Source: Diphasiastrum complanatum (Eukaryota > Streptophyta > Lycopodiopsida > Lycopodiales > Lycopodiaceae). From it: a stretch of 64,000 nt of DNA. The stretch's first letter is position 1. Each line of letters begins with the position of its first letter. This document shows, piece after piece, positions 35,801 to 48,500 of this stretch. A model generated the notes under the pieces. The model was given only the letters and a program-made list of their open reading frames with translations, was not told where the DNA came from and searched no databases. A program made the position numbers and the translations under genes. The stretch is taken from NCBI GenBank assembly GCA_029204225.1, contig CM055092.1, forward strand, positions 86,288,032 through 86,352,031, written 5' to 3'.

Positions 35801-36438
35801 TAGTGCATCCAAACCTAAAACATTCGACAACACTTTCAAGTTTCAACTAACTAAGTTGCAACTTGCAATTTGCAAATTTGGAGATTGAAAGTTCTCTCGC
35901 CCTCAACTGCTCCATGGTCGGGCCCTCCCACTCAACACCGATACTGCTCGCATCATATCCCTCCATGCAGGGGTCTGTGCCACATGAAAAGGGAAGTCAC
36001 ACAAGTAAAAGCACCTCCTAACAGCAATAGCAGCTGCATCCCTATGTGACTGCTGGAAGGCTGCCACAGAAACATCCTTGCCTCTCACATGTCCTCGACC
36101 CCGTCCCCTAACAGTGCTACCAATAGCACTACTGCCGGCCCCACCAACTGGCACTGCAGGAGTCTCTCCAGAAGAGGAAGGTGGATTTGATGCTGCAGCA
36201 AAGCTAGTGCCGGCTACAGGTGCCGGCTGCGATGGGGAATCTCAGCGCTCTACCGCACCTGTAACAATAACATTGGTGTTACAACTTACTAGTTACGCAG
36301 CAGGCTTTAGGTAATAAATTATAGTCAGTGAGAGAGCTCAGGGAACAGTCACTAATTACTCATTAGTAAATTGTAATCAAAGTTTAAAGTTAGAGAATAA
36401 ACTTTTAAGTTTTAGCTTTAGATCAAATTTCAAATTTC

Positions 36439-36501
<63 letters not shown>

Positions 36502-39500
36502 AGTGTGTGTGTGTGTGTGTGTTTGTGTGTGTGTGAAAGAGAGGGAGTGTTTGCATGTTTGTGACGTGTGTGTGTGTGTGTGTGTGTGAAAAAGAGGGAG
36601 TGTTTGTGTGTTTGTGTGCATTGTGAAGTAGAGGGAGTGTGTGTGTGTGTGTGACATGTGTGTGAACTTTCAACTTTGAGTGTGGTGGTGTGTTTGTGTG
36701 TTTGTGTGCGTGGTGGTGTGTTAAACTGTGTTTGTGTGTTTGAGTGTGTGCACTTGTGGTGTGTGTGTGTCTTGAGACTGTCGTGACATGTGTGTGTGTG
36801 TGTGAGATTGAGAGAGAGAGGGTCTAGAGAGAGAGAGGATAGGGATAGATTGAGGTTAGAACTTAGAGCATAGGTTTACCGTTTTGAAATTAGAATTTAG
36901 GATTAGTTTTTAATTTGAAGTCTGAATTTAATACAGTTATTGTTTTGTTGACACTAGATAGCTATTAGCAATGCCCAGACAGCGGGATCCCTTATGGGAT
37001 GACGTCACCCAGGTTATGGCACATCAGGCACGAAGAAGTGGACTTGCAAGTATTGCGGGAACACTTATGGAGGTGGCCCCGTTCGAATCAGGGCGCATCT
37101 TTTACGTCTTCGAGGATATGAGATCGCCGTTTGCACTCAGGCCCCAGAGTCATTGAGGATTGCCGGGATCGGGGACAACTCTCCTGCTACTACTTCACGC
37201 ACAAGTGATTCTTGAATCTTGTTTGATTTCTAACATGCCAAAAAGTGAAAACACCCATCTCTCGGGCCCCCGCTGTATCGCAAAAAAATTTGCGATTTTT
37301 CACCAGTCGTTTCGAGCAACGAAACGCTGTTTCGAAACGGGGTCGTTTCGTACGTTCTGTTTCGAACCCGTTTCAATGTTTGCAACGCATTTCGATGAAA
37401 CACTGTATCCAACTAAAAAGGCCAGGATGTGAAGTTGTCTACCGAAACATACGCCACCAAGTAGCGGCACGGCCCTCCAGATGTAGAGCAGCTAAGTGGA
37501 TGCGCTAAACATTCATCTTAGGAAACCATAAGGAAACAGGTTATAAGCTTAGAATACCAATTCTTGAGTTCATTCACATCGGATGACCAAGCTGAACCTT
37601 ATCCTTGAATTTCCGAGGAAGAAAAGTAGAACCAAAAACCAAAAAGAGGAGCCGGTGTAGAAGATTTAGGGGAAAAAGGTGGCGCAAATGGCTTGGAAGT
37701 TCTTGGTGGGGGAAATGCCATAGGTGGATTAGGTGATGGTGGAGCGAAGCTAGACTATAAGGAAAGCACAGCAATCTGGGTGGAGAGAGCAGTGAATGTC
37801 TCTCGTACCTCGAGGCGTAAATCACTGCACACGTTGCTCATGGCTTCATGGAGGTGAACTCGAAAATCACGGCGCACCTCATCAAGGTATAGAGAGGAAG
37901 GGACATGAATCTTGGAAGATGAGAGAGAAGCCTCCATGGAAAGATGCAAAAAGTAAAGATGTACAAAAAGCTTAACATCGGAAGGAGTGGACTTTTGTCG
38001 CCACTCCAAATATGCTTAAGTACACAATCGATACTTAAAGTAGCAAAGGAAAGATAAAAAGTTAAAGTCGTCGCCTATGAAAAGATTAATGATAAAAAAG
38101 TGTATAACTAGCAAATACCTCTAAAAATGGTAATGGAGGTGGGTGCTAGGCAGATTCGAACCAGATTTGAAAATGGACTGGAAATAGGCTGCAAATGCGA
38201 CAAAAAATGGTGGAGATGAGCGTTGGACAGCCTCCAAACAAATCTGAAAAATAGACTAAAAATGATGATGGAGGTGGGTGCTGGACAGCCTCGAATTGAA
38301 TCTATAAATATGTTGAGATATCACCCAAAAGATGATGTAGATGGGTGCGACAGCCTGCAATAAAAGCTATAAAGACCCAGGAAATGGCTGGAAAATCCAT
38401 CAAAAAAGAGGATGTAGATAGGAGGTGGACAGCGACCAATCAAATCTGCAAATGGGCTGCAAAGATGCTGAATGCTGAGAGAGATGGTGATGGAGCCCCC
38501 AAAAGATTGGCAAAAACAGCAAACAAAATGCTATTGTCAGAAAATATAGCAGCTGCTAAAATAGCTGCCGGAAATAACCTGCCAAAATTTTATTTTTTCC
38601 ACCTGCCAAGTTTACCGGAAGTGCTTCTGCAAAAGATCCGCCAAGGAAAGTGCTCTGATAACAAGTTAGGATCTAGATCACAAATTTTGCATCATTGAAA
38701 CATGAAAAGACAACATGTAAGCTAATTGATCGATTTCCCACGAAGAATGGCTAACTAGCATCACATGAAATTACAAGACAATAGGTTCTCCCATGAAGAG
38801 CCCAAGCAATACCAATCAATAATCTGCTGAATGCATGTACAAGTGCCCTCTATATACCCCACTAATGAACCCTAATGTAGGATTCAAAAATGAAGGGAGG
38901 CAAAGAATATGGAGGGAAAATGGTGCACCCTACTAAGGGCCCCCACTCCACGTATGACTCAACAAATACAGGCACTTGGCCAGTCATAAGCATGAAAAAG
39001 GCTTTGGGGCCTCTACATGAATAATATAAAATGCGTAACTAGGAACAAGAGTATAAACAACAATTAATGTCAAAAGGCTTGCGGAATATATGCAGAGTAG
39101 CCCAAAAAGCCTGTAGCTTGTAGTCCATAACTAGTTCCCAAAAAAACCAAAGACGAATGATGTCTTCTTGTGTTTTTTGATGTTGAGAATCCAATACAAT
39201 TGTGGTGTTTATATTCCGAATCATTGCACAAAAAGTTACATCTAAAAATTCAAATTGTTGCACAAACATGTCCTCCAAAAGTAGGCATTGTTAAGTCCAG
39301 CCAAGAGTAGATTAATCACAAAAAGTATCCAGCCTCAAAGTGCTTTGGAAGTTGCTTTTATACTAAGCCATGAACTCAATCAAAAACTTTGGCTTCACAT
39401 AAGAACAATACCCTAAAAGATGAAACGAATACCATCATCCAACTAAGAATATCAAAAGAACATCAAATATAGTCAATAGCTGATCCCCTACAAAGACAAG

Positions 39501-42500
39501 CAATAAGCCTCCAACAAAGGACTCAACATACATCCAAAACATAAGCTACTACAATGAATTAAGGTATGCCTATGTGTACCAATCCCCTTCAGAGAACCTT
39601 CCAGAAAGCTAACATTCAGGAATCACTGAGTTCCAAGAGGGACTTGACCCCACCAGCTTGTGATTGGCCTAGAGATTATTCATAAATGTCTCAAAGAAAA
39701 GTGATAATTGGGTCATGGGCCCATAATGTTAAATAAAGCCTTACATGTACCGTGTGTTCATTAACAGCACGTGACATGGGACTCCTTGTAGCACACAATG
39801 CCAGATGCTATTATATCCTACATGCTCAATATAATGCCTTCTTTTGGCATTCCTAGTCCATCTGTGTAGCTTGGCAACATCATTCCACAATTCTTTCATG
39901 CTGAAACTTTTACTTCAACATACATCATATTTAGTGTAAGCATTTTTTGATCAGACATATTTAGTGTAAGCATTTTTTGACCAGATATATGACATTGTCA
40001 TTAGGCGTAGCATCTTCGAGATATACATTTTCAATTTTATATTGTCCAACATTTCCGTCAGATATCTTTAAAAGGACCTTTGTTGGTCACAACTCCATAT
40101 AATCTATTTGTTTTCCACCAACTAGAACATATAAATTCATGCGATCTAAATTTGGCATGCTAACTTCACAAATCTCCAGCTGTGATCATTGATGAATCAT
40201 ACTTTATAAATTTGGGATTTGAGGCTGATCTTGGTCCATTTTGATCAAGAAATACATAAGAGTTTAGTTGATGCCCAATAAGTCTGATTGAGTTCATTCA
40301 GAGCTGTTATTGGCCTATTTGGTCAACTCTTTGGGGTTGTCCATAAGTAGCTACTCCACATATTTTGGTCATCCCACTGCCACTTTTCATGAAGTATTAA
40401 CTTGCTCAAAACCACACTAAAATGCATAGCTGGTAAATGTCCACAAATATGGAAAAAAGATACCAATCTTATGATGTCTAGCAAAGTACTTGACATAACA
40501 AAGGACAGGTGCAATGTTCAACCTTATGGAGTCACAAAGTCTCATATCATCAACTTCATCATGCATAGTACAGACCAAATGCTACATCCCTACTCACTTT
40601 TACAGTTCCCAAGTTTGTGTCGAGGTCACATGCATCCGCATGGACATTAGCTTTTGTGGAAGACTGTGTAATTAAAGAACGAGTTTATCCAAGTTATCGC
40701 AATGGAACAGGAGATGAACAAATAACACATAGCAAGAGAAATTTAGTTTGCAAAAAATACTTCAAAAGTGACTCACTCAAGGCAGAATCTGAAGAAAGAG
40801 GACCCCATTGGGGGTTCACAGCATCAGGTGACAATAGCACCTCAACTAATGCAAGCTTTGGTTCCACCCTCTGAGTTAGCATACGGCCAGTCTTACCAAC
40901 AACCATCCATTGCCTGTCCCATCGAAAACCTGAACCATAGGGACTGGCATATTAACAACCTAGAGTAGTCAAAATCAGTTGAAAAAGAGAAGTTAATCTA
41001 TAAGACACCAACAGTCAACCAGTAAGCACTAAGCTGTAAGTCTACGAGATCAACAGTGCATTGCCAACAGGAGACATTTTCTGAAAGTTTAGATACCGTC
41101 TAAATTTTCCAAAGAAACAATGCCAAGCCAAGCAACAGTGTTCTAAGAGAGTACAGATTTGTTACACATGCTAAATATCAAGCACTAAAATAACAATACC
41201 AATTACAAAACATTGATTTGAGCATGCATTGGAATGGTAACCCTTTCAAAACATTTTAGTAGATAGATCATCGCCTTCAAAGAACCAATATAAATCAATA
41301 ATTTGGTGGCACACCATAAAAATTCATTCCAAATTTCAAAAAGTACATTCGAAGCTTTTTGAAATTCGAAATAGGGCTTAACAGGCAGGCATTCCATTTG
41401 AAATGAACTTTTGGGTGTGATGAGCAAACAATAACAGGCAACATACGAAAAGGATGGTAAAATCGGCTTCTGCAGTGAGGTTCAATTCAGAGGACATTCA
41501 CAAGTAAATGGTTGAATTTATTGTTAGTACTCGTTTCTTGAGGCTATTTATGTTCAAGAATTGGCTCTATTAACTCTATTGAACTTACTCCAGCCAAGAA
41601 CAGTAGCTTGTTTTCCCTGGTAATACTGACTCATTTATGTCCAGAGCAGTGGCTAATGATATGAGACTGAAACAAGTATACACACCTTTGACTCATCCTT
41701 GCATACCATCAGTAATAGACGCCACATATGCCAGCTCATACTCAGACACTAACTGCCTGGTACTTAGTTCCTATCATAGTTGCAGCGCGATTCCCGAATC
41801 GCGATTCAGAATTGCGATCAGAATCGCGATTCCGATTCGCGATTCGGGATTTTCCCAGAATCGTGTAGAATCGATTTTTTTTTTTTTTTTGAAATTTTTT
41901 TAGGCAATATGGGTATCAGATGAAAGCTCTGATCGAGGGGATTATGATTGTGTAGTTTGCCGACTGTTTCGGGTGCGAAACACCAAAAAGTGTGTTTTCA
42001 CTCGGGGAGTTGGAAGGCCAAATCATGAAGAGGCCTTACCGTCGGGGCCGGGGTCTACCGGCAGCCCCCGGACCCTGCCGTTGGGGGGCGTTGCCCCCCG
42101 AACCCCCCGTTTCCCGGGGGGCTACTGTCCCCCGAACCCCCTAGAGCTTCTTGCTATATAGACATTGTAGATAAAAATGCCACCGCCCCCCCTGTAGATA
42201 AAAATGGGGTCCAAATGCGCGCCGAGAAGGGCCCAATATTTATGCCCCCAACTGTATGTACATTGCACTCACATCTCCAGTGAACCAATTGCAAAAGTGA
42301 TTATCATCCATACAGTTGATAGTCCAAACTGTAGCATTAACATTTACTGAAAACCAGAGCAAATGACAACCGGATAGCTACTGAAAATAAGATTTGTTTG
42401 TGCCTCATCTACTGCACTTCTGAGAGGCAAAACGCTGGTTTGACCATTGATCCCCTAAAAAAATTTCAGCAATAAGCTATTTTTCCAAAAAAAATTTTTT

Positions 42501-45500
42501 TTTTTTTTTTTTTTTTTGCGTCTGGGTCGCGAATCGCGATTCGCAGAATCGCGACCCGCGAATCGCAGACCCAGCGAATCGAGATTCGCTGCAACTATGG
42601 TTCCTATTATTAATCCTTGACAGATGTTCCTGAGGCCTGCAATACTTGATCGCTGTCCATTTTGTCCTGAACAATCTCCACACCCAGGGTACCATCCTAT
42701 GCAGGAAGTTATAGTAGCATGTAACTTGTATGCAAATCTAGTAGAGAAGTTGGTCTGTTCATTATTAGTTGACAAGAAGCAAGTTCAATCAGATGGCAAA
42801 TGATTGGTGATATTGCTGGAAGAATTATGGAAGTTTCTTCCAGATTGAATCGCTGATGAAGTGATTGGCTCTTTAGCAATGCAAGGCCACCGGAAAATAA
42901 CCAAAGTTGAATATAGTTCTGCCCCAAACAAATTTCCTCAAGGGTGTAGTCAAGCATAGCCTTACTGTTTTCATCAAAATCATGCTTAAAGTGCGATTCA
43001 AAAGAAGCAAAGACTGTGCGTTATGTGACTTAGGGGCTTTCCAATATATGAGCATAAAACTTGATTTGGAGTTCATAAGCAGTAAGTAACCAGAGCAATC
43101 AAACCATGAATCTAGTAGGTTCCTTCAAATAGTCAAGTGTGGAAACAAGTCACTAATAAGTTTGCCCAAGCCTTTGACCAAGCCAGGTTGGCCTGAGTAG
43201 GCTAGAGAAGGGAGTGGAGTGGCCACATTGACAAGCTTCAGCAGTTATAACCAGTGGTGTGATGGTGACAACCTGTAATAAACACCTCCAGAGTCCAAAG
43301 GAGCGTGAAGCAGAGCAGGTGTGGACTGTCTGGTCAAGAACCTGCTTTGAATTTGAGCTGCAAAGGTCAACAGCTTTCATGCACCTCCAAATGCAATGCT
43401 CCACTTGGAGAGAATTGTAGCATTTTTGGCTGGAATAAGCTTGCAATCATTCGCACCGGGAGGGAATAATGTGCTTTCTAGGTATATCAACATGTGTAAC
43501 AGTAACTTCCCGAGAGGATGAGGCGCAATATGTCAGAGGATGAGGTGCAATCCGTAAAAGGATAAGGTACAGTATGTCAGGTGGTGAATAGACCAATTAC
43601 CTATCATATAAACAAACAAGCACATGCTAAAAGAAAACTAGACTTCTTCGAATAGACAAAATTATGTCCAACCAAATCATCATTAAGATCAAGCTCTCCA
43701 AATAGTCACACCTTAAAGAGGATGTCATGTGCTAACCACCAATAACTAAATGTCAATACTAAAAATATTCTAAATGTAAACAGCCCAATAAGAACTAAAA
43801 GGACTCAAATGGGCCTTGTAGTTGACTAACAAGCTGGTTAGGACATATAAGACATTCAAATAGTTGCTAACCTTATGGATTTATGGATTTGGGATTTGTT
43901 CACAATTTCCCACTGAATCTGTGAACACGGTTTCCTCTTCTTTTCTCTTCTTCGTTCGTTCTTCTGTTAGTTACGGTTCTTACGGTTTGATCTTCTTATT
44001 AGAACAATTTCCAAACAAAAGCGTTTCTCAGATCACAGCGTGTATTCCCAGCCTGTCAGTGGGAGAGATGGATTCGTTACTCAGCTACATGCATAAACAA
44101 GCCATGCAACCAGTCCTAGCCCAAATACATCAGCGTTCTGAATCAGGGAGTAATTCTACAAACTATCTACTAAATCAGGAAACAAACAAGAACAAGATTA
44201 AGCTACCCAACCAAGAAAACAAGAAACAAGAAAACTAGATTCCTAACAGCACTCTAACAGTCCAAGAATCAAGAAACACCCATTTCTTGATGCTTAGAAT
44301 GCCCAAGAACAATCAAGACTGGAATGGAAGAAAATATGCAAGATCTACACCACAATTCCAACCTATTTAGTTTACTTGAATGCTGATTCCTACATTAATC
44401 CACAAACAAGAAATGAAATCTAATCCACAACTAAAAGCAAGAGAGTAAGCAAGAACCTAGTTAATCCACAACACAAGGGAAATCAAAGCACGCTCATAGA
44501 AACTTCACTCAAGAACATTGCCATGAACAAGGAGCTTAGCAATCATCAAGAACTCGTGGAAGATCTTCTTTATTTACTCAAGAGAACTTGACAATACATT
44601 CAAAGCTCCCTCACAAGAGAGGGGGGCCCTTAAATAAGCAAGAAGGTTGCCCATGTGGAGCCCAAGTGGTCCACCAAATTAGAAATTACATGTGGAAATT
44701 GCCCTTCCACTAGAGGTCACCATCAAAAGGTGGCTCACTCTAAATTATTTAAGGGGGGTCTACATTTATTTACAAAGCCTAGGAAGTATTACTAGCTCCT
44801 ACATGGTCGTTCCTTCTCTGGGATACACCATGTAGGCTCACATAGATAATTCACTGTCATCCTAGCTAGTAATTTCTCGGCTCTCATGCACGGCTCTCAG
44901 CTTCTTCTCCTCTCCTCCTTCTGAGACCTCCTCGGTCATGGGTGAGAGATATTCTGTGTCTTCAGCTTGGCTCGGCATCTGGGGATTCTTTGGAATCCGC
45001 TAACAATATCCACCCCTAATCTGTTGCAGGACCCACTGCAACACCGGTGATGTCGTTCCGCTCGGCACTTGGAAAAGCGTGGATCTTCGTTCGCTTCCGT
45101 AAAACCAGGTGCTTATTATCCGCAAAAATTGTTTCTCAAAAATGAAGATCTCTCAATGGCCGCTACATTTCAGCCCTCTTGAGAACCTCTTGCGAGTCCT
45201 GCTCGCCTCGCCGTCGTGTCGTTTGTTTTCGCTCGCTCATCTTTCACCCCACGGCTTCAAATACTTGGAAGCGGAGCTTACTTCCAAAGTTGAGTGGCCC
45301 CAGGTACTCTCTTATCTTTTCAATAAAGCCCATTTCTTGCCAGTCTTCCACCATGGTCACATATCGTGACGACATGAAGGCCGCTCTGTAGTCTAGTCGG
45401 GCCATCATCTCATGGTCTTCTTCTGATTGGAGGGCTACATTGGGATTGATCTTGATTGGGTCTAAGCCTCGATCCCAAAAACAATCTTGCTGCATCAGAA

Positions 45501-48500
45501 AGGCCATAGCTTGGCAGTATTCAGCACTTTCTTGCACGCATAGATCGACAGTATTCAGCACTTTCTTGCACGCATAGATCGGCACTTTTTTTGTACTTGT
45601 GCCCGAAATCAAGTAACTGAAGCCTCAGATCATCCGGAGAGATTCTCTCTGAAATTCCCGGAATCACTGATTCACTGGCCAGTTCACCAACTCCACCCGT
45701 GGCTTTTCTGCCGGCCATGGATTTCTGCGTTTGAGCGGCATGTAAAAGGGATCCACTCGCTTCCATGCCAGTGCCTTCAAGTATTCTTGGAGCCGCCTGC
45801 TATCTTTCAAGTCTTTGTTTCGCCACTCCGGTTGCGGTTGTAATGCCGCAATGATCTCAGCCCTGGTAGAATATTGGCTTTGATCTATGTCCTCTTTGCG
45901 TCCCCTCATGTTGGGAGGGTATTTCCTCTCGAACTTCTCTGACTCTCTGGTATCAGCCATTTTGCTCCTGGGCCTGGTAGGAGAAGCTGTCCTACGCGGT
46001 TGTGGTGGCCTCGCCAGGTAATCATCCAGGGCCTTTGTGCCCGTATCTTTTTCTTTGGCTTGCTCGCTTGTTGATGGCTCAGCTGCGCCCGTGTCTTGCC
46101 TGAGCGAGAACCTTCTTGCTTCTGGTGGATCTGCCAAGAAGTCGTCATCTCCCCCAATGTCAGGGTTAGTTTAAGGAAGGTCAGGGATGGAGTGATCTAG
46201 AGAGAGAGGTGCGGGGATGGCAGGTTGGGGAGGTGGTGGGTTTAATAAATTATATGCCGCACCGGGGAAGTGGAGTTGTTGAAGGAACTCGTCCCATCGG
46301 GCTTTGTATGTGTCAGTTGGACCTTTTGATGGGCCCATTATTTTGCTAGGAGGTGGTGGAGAGAGGGAAGATGAAAAAATAGGGTAAGTTGGAATGAATG
46401 TTTCAGAAAAATTAAAAGCAGAGTAGGAGGAGGGGTTAAAAGTGGGAGGGGGTCGGGGAAAAGTTCTGGAAGCAGCTTCGGCTCTCTGGCTACCCGATCC
46501 CGAGCTACCATCTGATGGTTGGGTTCGCCCATCTTTATTTCCGGCTCCGTCATTCCCATCATCGTCCCGTGGCTTCTTTGAATGAGCGCCTGCTTGGGCC
46601 TTGCACGCCATGTCCCACAATTGGTTCACCTTGTCCAAGACTTGCTGCAGGGCCTTCGTTGTGTCTTCTAGTTGCTTCTAGGACTCCAGGATGATCTTTT
46701 CTTGCTTGACCACAATTCTTTTTCTCGGCTTCCCGTTCTTGGATCAGCCGCACGTACTTTTCCATCCGGATGGCTGAGGCCTGTGGGGCCTAGAATTGTA
46801 TATCCTCGGGCTTGACTAGAGGGGCATCGACTGTCATTGCACCCGATGATCCGTCTCGTACTTGGTCAATCTGAACCATCTGGTGCTTCAGTTGCTGCTG
46901 GACCTCTTCCAGAGTGGTCTTTTGCTCGGCCATCACGGATCTGATTTCCACTGCCTCTTTTTCTTTCTCTTTGGCCAGCCTCTAATGATGCGTAATTTCT
47001 TGGTCTTGGTGCTGGACCTTGTTCTCGAGCATTTGATACTGGCTTACCAACCAATGCATATGGTAGCTCGCTTCAAATAGGCCGATCATTGAGCGTTTGG
47101 CTGCTTCGGTGAGCTTCTCAGGGTTAGTGAGGGTTGGGTACTGATCAGGAGTGTTTTGAAGTATGTTGTCTGCTCGATCTTTTGAAGTGTCCTGGTGACA
47201 GCATTTGGTCCTCGCGGGAACCCAAAGGGTTGCAAGTCTGCAGGCGCAAATGATAGGTTATAAACATAGTTCCTCACAGGGGGAACTATTAGCTGGCACG
47301 ACCTTGTTGTAGCATTATAGTTTGCATATATCATATGCACCAGGTACGGGCTTTGATACCCCGTCAGGACAGGAATCTGGAACTCAATTGCTTTAAAGAA
47401 GGACTCTGCCTGCTGGTACCAGTTTTGCATCTCAGTAATATCCAATTTGGACAATTGGATGTCAAGCTTATTGGCATCAGGGTCATCAGAACTGGAACCA
47501 GGGTTGGTAGAGATGATGAAAAAACTGGAAAACAGGGTTCTAGAAAAACGGTGCCGATTGAGATCTCAGACAGGGTTAAGGGGTGTCGGTTGAGATTTGA
47601 TGGAAGGCGTCGGCTGAGATTTGATGGAAGGCGTCGGTTCAGATCTGAGCGGAGGGCGTCGGTCGAGATGTGAGAGGAAGGCGTCGGTTGAGATGTGAGA
47701 GGAAGGTGTCGGTGAGAAGGTAGGTGGAAATGTCGGTGGAGGGGTGACTGGAAAATATGTGTGGAGCTAGGTATGTCGCGGAAAGAATGGATTGTGAAGG
47801 AATGAGGGTGGGTAAAATGGAAGGGAAAGTGTGGGAAACGGAGGTGTGACGGAATATGGTTAGGAAGAAGATAGAATGTATACATTAAAGCGGAGAAGGT
47901 AAAAATGTTGGGCAAGGATGGAGATGTAGGGAAGGCAGATGTCTGTGGAAACTGATGTATGGAGGTGGGGATGTGCGGGAATGAAGAACAAGTGGTTATG
48001 GTGATGATGTAATACTCAATAGTGTAACGAAAGCATAGTGAATGCTCGCGTGACACTACCCGTCATCATGCGAAAAAGTGTCAAAAAATGTTGTTTCTTC
48101 TGCTGGCGATGTTAGGTTTGAGATGTTTGGTGATGGTGCTCTCAGTGGTAAAGAAACTAGGATGGCTGATAGTCGGTGGAGGTGGTGTGGGAGTGATGAC
48201 AGATGCAAGGAACAAGAGAGCGCCCGGATCGTGTACGAGAGCAAGAAGATCGCCAGTAGATCGTCGCCAGAGAACTCCAGAATTCGCACTTCGCTGAGGT
48301 GCGAATGGCGTCGAAGTGATGACATTTATGGATGTCGTCGGCTGGGTTGGGGCGCAATGGGACGTGTCTGTTCGTTGAATTTTGAATTTGAATCGTCGGT
48401 CGAGATTTGATGGAGTCGCGTCGGTCGAGCTGAGATCTGACAGAAGTCGTCGGTTGAGATCTGACAGAAATCGTCGGTTGAGATTTGACAGAAATCATCG

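Larger units (their letters stand above)
32017..37405 (-). mobile_element. hAT DNA transposon, 5.4 kb, with 8-bp target duplication
   Basis: Bounded by 8-bp direct repeats TATCCAAC at 32009-32016 and 37406-37413. Termini CAATGTTTTG and, inverted, CAGTGTTTCAT are imperfect TIRs. Both ends are packed with GTTTCGAAACG-type palindromes (32038-32105 and 37300-37395), likely subterminal transposase-binding repeats. It carries a spliced transposase gene on the minus strand (32928-36154). The element has inserted into an older gypsy gag inside MOSC intron 2. The 8-bp duplication and the transposase domains both support hAT. Confidence 0.88.

Noticed and set aside
32017-37405. The hAT element as the autonomous source of the 41.8-kb MITE
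   Set aside because: Terminal repeats differ (CAATGTTTTG/CAGTGTTTC versus CATAGTTGCAGCG), so cross-mobilisation is not supported.
47364-48056. 230-codon minus-strand frame, His/Pro/Ser-rich
   Set aside because: It runs through the minisatellite and overlaps, in another frame, the better-supported extra reading frame; its composition follows the repeat.
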